A stretch of 20,504 nt of DNA from an uncultured Prevotella sp. Lineage in GTDB: Bacteria > Bacteroidota > Bacteroidia > Bacteroidales > Bacteroidaceae. Shown piece by piece: positions 15,532 through 20,504 of the stretch. Under the pieces are notes generated by a model, which made no database searches, had not been told where the DNA came from, and saw nothing but the letters and a program-made list of their open reading frames with translations. The number at the start of each line of letters is the position of its first letter. Position 1 is the stretch's first letter. The DNA is taken from positions 1-20,504 of the forward strand of contig CALCVP010000086.1 in the NCBI GenBank assembly GCA_937907705.1, given 5' to 3'. Made by a program: the position numbers and the translations under genes.

Positions 15532-15584
15532 AAAGTGTGCAACCGTTGCATAGAAGTGTGCAACCGTTGCACACTTTTTTGGAA
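15525..15584. repeat. Large perfect inverted repeat with two in-phase operator-like palindromes
   Basis: The outer arms TTCCAAAAAAGTGTGCAAC (15525-15543) and GTTGCACACTTTTTTGGAA (15566-15584) are perfect inverted copies of 19 bases around a 22-base middle. Inside, GTGTGCAACCGTTGCA occurs twice as a direct repeat (15535-15550 and 15556-15571). The second copy is part of a perfect palindrome with 11-base arms around a single C (15554-15576). The two palindrome centres are 21 bases apart, two helical turns, so proteins bound at both would face the same side. The element lies between the divergent late operons. Confidence 0.75.
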
Positions 15585-15609
15585 ACCCACCGAAATCATG
15601 GCACTTTTG
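15578..15609 (+). promoter_or_regulatory. Candidate rightward late promoter
   Basis: TTTG at 15578-15581 inside the right arm of the inverted repeat, a 20-base spacer, then CACTTTTG at 15602-15609, which matches TAnnTTTG except at its first base. It mirrors the leftward promoter exactly in the placing of its -33 element and in spacing. Transcription would begin near 15615, about 50 bases before the small terminase ATG. Confidence 0.42.
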
Positions 15610-15667
15610 CAAATGAATCGGGGCAGCATGTGCCCTGACACGACAAACAGGAAAATACCTTATCAAC

Positions 15668-16186
15668 ATGACAAAAGCAGAAAATACAAAGACAGGTTCC
15701 CGCTCGTCCGGGCACACACGGAGCACAAGGGAACAGATGGAAAAGAAGAAATCGCTGGCACGCACGCTCTACCTCTCCGGCATGGAGCAGCAGGAAATAG
15801 CCGACAAGGTGGACGTGTCGCGCATTACCGTATCCAAGTGGTGCACGGCAGAAGGATGGAAGGAGGCACGGGCAGCCAAAAACATTACACGCCCTGAGCT
15901 GGTCAACAAGCTGCTGCTGACCATCGATACGCTCATTACGCAGGTCAACGGCTCCGGCAACCCGGCACTCATTGCAGGGCTGGGCGACAAGCTGGCAAAG
16001 CTGTCGGCGGTCATCGAGAAGCTCGACAAGAAAGCCAACGTGGTGGATGCCATCGAGGTGTTCATGGCTTTCTCGAAGTGGATGGAGTACCGCTCGCAGA
16101 CCGACCCTGAGGTTACGCCGGAGCTGATGCGCATCATCAACAAGTATCAGGACATGTACATCACGGAGCAAATGGGAATCAAATGA
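15668..16186 (+). CDS. Terminase small subunit, 172 aa
   Basis: This is the DNA-recognition part of the packaging motor. After a Ser/Thr/Lys-rich tail of about 25 residues comes a helix-turn-helix (QQEIADKVDVSRITVSKWCT, about 41-60, followed by AEGW), the pattern of phage terminase small subunits and small DNA-binding proteins. A long helical region follows (ITRPELVNKLLLTIDTLITQ; LGDKLAKLSAVIEKLDKKAN) suitable for ring oligomerisation. It is first in the rightward operon and immediately precedes TerL, which settles the call. An ATG at 15737 (MEKKKSLARTLY) is an alternative start. Small subunits often bind near their own gene, which makes the adjacent repeats of interest. Confidence 0.82.
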   Translation: MTKAENTKTGSRSSGHTRSTREQMEKKKSLARTLYLSGMEQQEIADKVDVSRITVSKWCTAEGWKEARAAKNITRPELVNKLLLTIDTLITQVNGSGNPALIAGLGDKLAKLSAVIEKLDKKANVVDAIEVFMAFSKWMEYRSQTDPEVTPELMRIINKYQDMYITEQMGIK

Positions 16187-16273
16187 GAGCAGAGACTGAA
16201 TTTATTCAGGCTATGCCGAATGCAGAGACTGTTCGGCACAGCCCAACGGGTATAAAATAGCGAAAGGAAGCCT
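16187..16273 (+). other. TerS-TerL intergenic region with direct repeat and stem-loop
   Basis: This 87-base gap is longer than others in the operon. GCAGAGACTG occurs twice (16189-16198 and 16222-16231), the second copy forming the loop of a perfect 7-bp stem, TGCCGAA (16214-16220) and TTCGGCA (16232-16238). Copy 2 of the 16-base repeat (16210-16225) overlaps it. There is no T-run after the stem and no TTTG/TAnnTTTG pair, so neither a terminator nor a standard promoter is evident. AAAGGAAG just before 16274 is the TerL ribosome binding site. Confidence 0.5.
16210..16225 (+). repeat. 16-base repeat, copy 2
   Basis: GCTATGCCGAATGCAG, one mismatch from copy 1 at 15461-15476, same orientation. 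It overlaps the left arm of the TerS-TerL stem-loop. Confidence 0.45.
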
Positions 16274-17833
16274 ATGGCAACAACAGCAGAAAAGAGAAAG
16301 GCATACGAGGAATGGAAAGCCCGGTGCCGCCATGTGCAGTCCATCACGGACACATCGCTGCTCAAACAGGAAACACCCTCAGAGAAAGACCTGCGCATCA
16401 GGCGCCTGCAAGGCAACTATGCTGCCTTCTGCGAGTATTACTTCCCGCACTTCATCCAGTTGCGCGACAAGAGCACGGGCGAGGTCATACGCACCATACA
16501 CAATGCACCGTTCCACAACGAGGCAGCGCGTAAAGTACGGAACACGCCCAACCTGAAGGCGGTGTTCATGTGGCCCCGCGGTCATGCCAAATCCACCCAC
16601 CTGGACGTGTTCACGCCGCTCTGGCTCATGTTCCAGCCCAAGCGGCTTATCAGCTTTATGGTGGTGGTGGGCAAGTCTGAAGACAGCGCGGACCGTCTGC
16701 TGGGCGACATACAGGCAGAACTGGAGTACAACCAGCGGCTGATAGCTGACTTCGGACAGCAGAAGAACGAGGGAGGATGGCAGGACGGCGAGTTCAAGAC
16801 CAAAAGCGGCGTGAAGTTCCTTGCCTGCGGACGCGGACAGTCGCCGCGCGGACTGAGGGACCGTGAGTCGCGGCCCGACTATATCGTCATAGACGACTTG
16901 GACGACGACCAGCTCTGCAAAAACGAGAAGCTGGTGCACGAACTGACAGACTGGGTAAAGGAGGCGCTCTTCGGGGCGCTCGACGTGGGCCGCGGACGCT
17001 TCATCATGGTGGGCAACCTCATCAGCAAGAACTCGGTGCTCTACAACCTGGCGCACGCCAAGGGCGTGTTCCTGTCAAAGGTAGTGGCGGTAGACGCCAA
17101 CGGCGAACCGGCATGGCGCGACAAGTGGACCAAGGAGGAGGCGCAGGCCTACCGCGACTTTGTGGGCTACCGGGCCTGGGAAAAGGAAATGATGCACAAC
17201 CCTATCGTGGACGGCACCATCTTCAAGGCGGAATGGATCAGATACAAGCGCCTGCCCAAACTCGACAAGTACGACCTGCTGGTGTGCTATACCGACCCGT
17301 CGTTCAAGTCCACCACCGCCAACGACTACAAGGCGTGCCGCCTGTGGGGAAAGAAAGGCACGGAGCTGCACCTCATAGACTGCTTCGTGCGACAGGCCAC
17401 CGTCAGCGAGATGGTGCGGTGGCTCTACGACCTCTACGAGCGTACACGCGACACGGCGGCCATACAGTTCTTCATGGAGGCCAACTTCATGCAGGACGTT
17501 ATCCTCGACGAGTTCGACACGGAGGGCAAACTGCGCGGATACCAGCTGCCCATCATGCCCGACAGGCGCAAAAAACCCGACAAGATACAGCGCATCGAGG
17601 CGGTAAGCCCGCTGTGGGAGCGGGGCTGCGTGTTCTACAACGAGCGCAAGAAGAACGACCCCGACATGCAGGTGGGCATTGAGCAGACACTGGCACTGGA
17701 ACGGGGCAGCCGTATGCACGATGATGCGCCCGATGCCGACGAGGGGGCTATATGGATGCTGCAGCGCAGCACAAGACAGAAAAATTTCGAACCGGTGATT
17801 GGCAGAAGGCCAACCGCCAAAAACATCTGGTAA
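16274..17833 (+). CDS. Terminase large subunit (TerL), 519 aa
   Basis: This is the packaging ATPase and nuclease that pumps DNA into the prohead and cuts it. AVFMWPRGHAKST (about 96-108) is the Walker A region, PDYIVIDDLDDD (about 201-212) is Walker B with the catalytic acid, and RGRFIMVGNLISKNS is the coupling motif. The RNase H-like nuclease has YTDPSF (Asp341), FMEANF (Glu402) and MHDDAPDADEGA (Asp483/484), the three acidic clusters expected. The length is normal and the protein looks intact. It resembles the Mu gp28-type large subunit, in keeping with the gp36, portal and MuF genes that follow. A good Shine-Dalgarno site (AAAGGAAG) precedes the ATG. Confidence 0.95.
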   Translation: MATTAEKRKAYEEWKARCRHVQSITDTSLLKQETPSEKDLRIRRLQGNYAAFCEYYFPHFIQLRDKSTGEVIRTIHNAPFHNEAARKVRNTPNLKAVFMWPRGHAKSTHLDVFTPLWLMFQPKRLISFMVVVGKSEDSADRLLGDIQAELEYNQRLIADFGQQKNEGGWQDGEFKTKSGVKFLACGRGQSPRGLRDRESRPDYIVIDDLDDDQLCKNEKLVHELTDWVKEALFGALDVGRGRFIMVGNLISKNSVLYNLAHAKGVFLSKVVAVDANGEPAWRDKWTKEEAQAYRDFVGYRAWEKEMMHNPIVDGTIFKAEWIRYKRLPKLDKYDLLVCYTDPSFKSTTANDYKACRLWGKKGTELHLIDCFVRQATVSEMVRWLYDLYERTRDTAAIQFFMEANFMQDVILDEFDTEGKLRGYQLPIMPDRRKKPDKIQRIEAVSPLWERGCVFYNERKKNDPDMQVGIEQTLALERGSRMHDDAPDADEGAIWMLQRSTRQKNFEPVIGRRPTAKNIW

Positions 17834-17836
17834 TAT

Positions 17837-18256
17837 ATGTTTATAACAGAAGAAGACTACAGGGTAGTGATAGGCGAGGGTGCACTGAAGATGGTGTCGC
17901 AGGCCTCGCAAGGGATTCGCGACAATGCAGAGACGGAGGCGTGCGAAGAGATGGCGGCATACCTGCGGCCCAAATATGACACCGACGCCATATTCTCTGC
18001 CACGGGAAGCGGGCGCAACCGCCTGGCGGTAATGTATGCCGCAGACATCGCACTGTACCACATGATGGCGGCCATGCCGCAGAAAATGGGCAGCGAGATA
18101 CGCAAGGAACGCTACGAACGAGCCGTAAAATGGCTGGAGGGCGTGCAGGCAGGAAAAATCATACCCGACCTGCCGCTGGCCACCGACAGCAACGGCACGC
18201 CCGCGGGCAGTGCCTTCGTCTACGGATCGCAGAAGCCCCTGCGGCACAACTGGTAA
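17837..18256 (+). CDS. Mu gp36-like protein (DUF1320), head-tail connector candidate, 139 aa
   Basis: The product starts MFITEEDYRVVIGEGALKMV, with EEMAAYLRPKYDTDAIF, MYAADIALYHMMAAMPQKMG and ERYERAVKWLEGVQAGKI. This is the mostly helical pattern of DUF1320/gp36 proteins of Mu-like phages, thought to help join head and tail. The C-terminus ends GSAFVYGSQKPLRHNW; an aromatic ending is common in the family. It starts 3 bases after the TerL stop, so translation is probably coupled, and is followed 19 bases later by the portal gene. No other head-completion gene is visible in the window. Confidence 0.78.
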   Translation: MFITEEDYRVVIGEGALKMVSQASQGIRDNAETEACEEMAAYLRPKYDTDAIFSATGSGRNRLAVMYAADIALYHMMAAMPQKMGSEIRKERYERAVKWLEGVQAGKIIPDLPLATDSNGTPAGSAFVYGSQKPLRHNW

Positions 18257-18275
18257 AGCAACAAAGCAAAAAACT

Positions 18276-19610
18276 ATGGATATAAAGAATTTTTTCAGCG
18301 GCATGTTCGGCAACAGGCAGAACACGCTGCATACGCCTTACGGCAACTTCAACCTGGAAAAGGCGGCAGACCGCAGACGCATCAAAAAGACGGTCATAGA
18401 ACTGCAGCGCACCACGGATGCACTCACACGCAAGGACATAGGCGACTGGCGGCTGGCGTGGCAGACGGCCATCAATGTGGACTATCCCAACCGACAGCGG
18501 CTCTACGACATCTACCGCGACGTAGAGATAGACCTGCACCTTTCGGGCTGCGTGCGACAGCGTGTGGGCTTTGTCATGGCCAAATCATTCAAACTGGTGG
18601 ACGCACAAGGCAACAGGCAGGACGAGGCACACCACTACTTCGACCAGGAGTGGTTCAAGCAGCTGCTTGAACATGCGCTGGCTGCCAACAACTGGGGGCA
18701 CTCGCTCATAGAACTGGGCGACCTCACCACCGACGGCGACGGATGCCTGTGCTATGACGGCGTGAAACTCATTCCACGGAAACACGTCATACCGGAATAC
18801 GGACGCGTCATCACGGACCTCGGACAGGACTGGACCACGGGCATAGACTACCGGTCGGAGCCTTTCAAAGACTGGCTCATAGAGGCGGGACGCCCCGATG
18901 ACCTCGGACTCTACCTCAAGGCTGCCACGCAGACCATACCCAAAAAGAACATGATGGCCTTCTGGGATGCCTTCGGCGAGATATTCGGCATGCCCATGCG
19001 CATAGCGCGAACCGCCACAAGGGACCCAAAAGAGCTGAACCGGCTGGACGGCATGATGAAGGAAATGGGCTTCAGCCAGTACATCATTACTGGGCAGGAT
19101 ACCGACATAGAGTTTATGGAAAGCAGCAGGGGCGATGCCTTCAATGTGTACGACAGGCGCATAGACCGTGCCAACTCGGAGCTCTCGAAGCTCATCATCG
19201 GGCAGACCATGACCATTGAAGACGGCAGCAGCCTCTCGCAGTCGGAAACGCACCTGGAGGTGTTCGAAAATCTGGTGGAAAGCGACAGCGCCATGCTGCG
19301 CGACATTGTCAACAACCAGTTGCTGCCGCACATGGTAAAGCACGGCTTCCCTGTCAAGGGGCTGCGCTTTGAGTGGGACAATGCGGTGGACTACACGCCG
19401 GAACAGCAGGTGGCATACGAGACCATGGTTGCCGACCGCTATGAGGTGGACCCTTCCTACTTTGCCGACAAGTACGGCATGCCTGTGGGCGAACGCCGCA
19501 ACGCCACCCCCATGCTACCCACTGGCGGCGATGGCGGCGATGACGGCGGCAAGGGCAATGACAATAAAGGCAAACGGCAAAAGCAGCGGCAAAACGCTTT
19601 TTTCGACTGA
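18276..19610 (+). CDS. Portal protein (DUF935, Mu gp29-like), 444 aa
   Basis: The portal forms the dodecameric ring at the packaging vertex. Recognisable stretches include RDVEIDLHLSGCVRQRVGFV, AFGEIFGMPMRIARTATRDP, LNRLDGMMKEMGFSQYIITG and LSKLIIGQTMTIEDGSS, all in DUF935 order, and the length is normal. The frame is open from 18210, but the ATG at 18276 (MDIKNFFSGMFGN) after an A-rich leader is the natural start, as upstream sequence overlaps the gp36 gene. The C-terminus is a Gly/Asp/Lys-rich tail (TGGDGGDDGGKGNDNKGK) ending RQNAFFD. The last codons carry a slippery heptamer and the stop lies at the foot of a hairpin; part of the product is predicted to continue into the MuF frame. Confidence 0.9.
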   Translation: MDIKNFFSGMFGNRQNTLHTPYGNFNLEKAADRRRIKKTVIELQRTTDALTRKDIGDWRLAWQTAINVDYPNRQRLYDIYRDVEIDLHLSGCVRQRVGFVMAKSFKLVDAQGNRQDEAHHYFDQEWFKQLLEHALAANNWGHSLIELGDLTTDGDGCLCYDGVKLIPRKHVIPEYGRVITDLGQDWTTGIDYRSEPFKDWLIEAGRPDDLGLYLKAATQTIPKKNMMAFWDAFGEIFGMPMRIARTATRDPKELNRLDGMMKEMGFSQYIITGQDTDIEFMESSRGDAFNVYDRRIDRANSELSKLIIGQTMTIEDGSSLSQSETHLEVFENLVESDSAMLRDIVNNQLLPHMVKHGFPVKGLRFEWDNAVDYTPEQQVAYETMVADRYEVDPSYFADKYGMPVGERRNATPMLPTGGDGGDDGGKGNDNKGKRQKQRQNAFFD

Positions 19611-19632
19611 GCCCCAGCGACTACCTGGGGCT
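19598..19632 (+). other. Programmed -1 frameshift signal joining portal and MuF frames
   Basis: The heptamer T TTT TTC (19598-19604) is in the correct register of the portal frame (GCT TTT TTC GAC TGA). Five bases later starts a perfect 8-bp stem, AGCCCCAG (19610-19617) with CTGGGGCT (19625-19632), and a 7-base loop. Slippery site, short spacer and strong stem are the standard parts of a -1 frameshift element. Slippage leads into the MuF frame, giving NAFF-RLSPSDY. Confidence 0.75.
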
Positions 19633-20504
19633 GCACGAACGCTATGCCCGGCTGCTGGACAGCCATCCGCAAACGCTGCAACTGTCGGAAAAGCAGGAGG
19701 AGCGGCTGCGCAAGCGGCTCTCTGCACTCTTCGACGGCATGATGCACACGCTCTACGAGCAGAAAGGGGCAACATTTGAAGTCAAGGTGCTGGCAGAACC
19801 TAAGGTGCAGCGCTTCATCAATGCGCACGCCGGTGCACTGGACTCCACCTTCAGGCAGGTAGACATGTCTGACACCATGCGGCAAAGGCTCCGGCAGTCT
19901 GACTATGTCTTCTCTGGCATAAAGACCTTCCACGAACTCCATGAGGCGTTTCCGTCGCTGCTCGATGAGAACGGCAACAGAAAGCCGTTCGAACGCTTTT
20001 TGAACGACGTTAGAAAGATAGACAAAACCTACAATGCCAACTACCTCCATGCCGAGTACAACTTTGTACAGGCTTCTGCCGAAATGGCTGCCAAATGGGA
20101 GCGCATGGCAGAAGACGGCGACCGGTACAACCTCCAGTACCGCACGGCGGGCGACAGCAAGGTGCGGCCGGAGCATGCCGCACTCAACGGAGTAACGCTC
20201 CCGCCCTCTGACCCCTTCTGGAAAACCTACTACCCGCCTAACGGCTGGAACTGCCGCTGCACGGCGGTGCAGGTGCGCAGAAGCAAATACCCCGCCACAT
20301 CGCACAGTGAAGCCACGGCACGGGGCGAAGAGGCACTGAAGGCAGACAAAAAAGGATTCTTTCGCTTCAATTCGGGAATGGAGCGGAAAACCATACCCGA
20401 CTACAACCCCTACACCATAAAGCGCTGCAGAGACTGCGACATGGCAAAGGGAAAAGCAAAACTGGCAAAATTCGTTCCTGAAAACGAGCTGTGTGCTGCA
20501 TGCA
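19604..20504 (+). CDS. MuF / SPP1 gp7-like minor head protein, no normal start, 3' end outside the window
   Basis: The frame is open from after a TAA at 19565 to the right edge and reads RLSPSDYLGLHERYARLLDS and onward. The MuF domain is visible as FLNDVRKIDKTYNANYLHAE, YNLQYRTAGDSKVRPEHAAL, then PFWKTYYPPNGWNCRC, with the classic 'R.A.D..VRPEH..L.G...P..DPFW....PPNGWNCRC' pattern. MuF proteins sit in the capsid near the portal and act in head assembly or are ejected. No ATG, GTG or TTG occurs before the ATG at 19738, yet the intervening sequence has high GC at third positions in this frame, so expression by frameshift from the portal is the best explanation; a CTG at 19607 overlapping the portal stop is an alternative. 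A four-cysteine motif appears at the right edge. Confidence 0.85.

Noticed and set aside
15392..15574. N-terminal extension of the protease gene up to 15574
   Set aside because: The extension would translate the inverted repeat and the predicted promoter (MCNGCTLLCNGCTLFWK). A normal protease start exists at 15391.
15505..15897. Open frames at 15505-15765 (minus) and 15535-15897 (plus)
   Set aside because: Both run through the control region and the small terminase gene in the wrong frame and have no domain pattern.
19610..19632. Hairpin after the portal stop as a transcription terminator
   Set aside because: No T-run follows, the MuF frame continues through it, and the slippery heptamer at the right distance makes the frameshift reading stronger.
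17075..20305. Long leftward open frames at 17075-18325, 18585-19343 and 19457-20305
   Set aside because: They lie opposite TerL, gp36, portal and MuF, which have clear motifs on the plus strand, and show no recognisable features.
1..20504. CRISPR array, tRNA genes, insertion sequences, toxin-antitoxin pair, retroelement template or variable repeats
   Set aside because: No regularly spaced repeats, tRNA-like folds, transposase or reverse transcriptase motifs, or adenine-variable repeats were found by reading either strand.

Overview
The window is a large part of the late region of a tailed temperate phage or prophage of a Bacteroidales host, most likely a Mu-like (transposable) phage with a long non-contractile tail. 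The host assignment rests on tail proteins of a type I know from Bacteroides and Prevotella prophages, on A-rich ribosome binding sites, and on promoters of the Bacteroidetes type (TTTG, about 19-20 bases, TAnnTTTG). The Mu-like assignment rests on the head set: a TerL of the Mu gp28 kind, a gp36-like protein (DUF1320), a DUF935 portal (Mu gp29) and a MuF/SPP1-gp7 head protein. No transposase, repressor, integrase, tRNA, CRISPR or rRNA is present. The sequence is GC-rich and almost fully coding; the longest stretch without a gene is the 276-base divergent control region at 15392-15667.

Two late operons diverge from that region. Rightward: terminase small subunit (15668), terminase large subunit (16274), gp36-like protein (17837), portal (18276) and the MuF head protein, which runs off the right edge. 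Leftward, in order of transcription: prohead protease with scaffold domain, major capsid protein, a lysis cassette (T7-lysozyme-type amidase, a small membrane protein of holin or i-spanin type, and a lipoprotein with a C-terminal membrane helix that looks like a unimolecular spanin), tail tube, tail assembly chaperones G and GT, tape measure, two large baseplate/tail-tip proteins, a small conserved protein and a tail fibre that runs off the left edge. The lysis genes therefore sit between capsid and tail genes. One small membrane-protein gene (10648-10860) is inserted between the chaperones and the tape measure on the opposite strand, with its own host-type promoter, and looks like a moron (a phage gene with its own expression signals).

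The most notable observations are four. (1) There is a near-textbook -1 frameshift signal at the end of the portal gene: T TTT TTC, a 5-base spacer and a perfect 8-bp GC-rich stem. The MuF reading frame has no ATG, GTG or TTG start until 19738, although the sequence before it looks coding, so a portal-MuF fusion is predicted. (2) A run of nine A's joins chaperone G to GT by -1 frameshifting. (3) A long perfect inverted repeat carries two in-phase operator-like copies and places an outward-facing -33 element at each end, 20 bases from a candidate -7 box on each side. This would be a symmetric divergent late promoter under one control. (4) The putative u-spanin gene starts inside the preceding lysis gene and overprints it by 281 bases.

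Functional calls come from reading the translations and recalling protein families; no database search was run.
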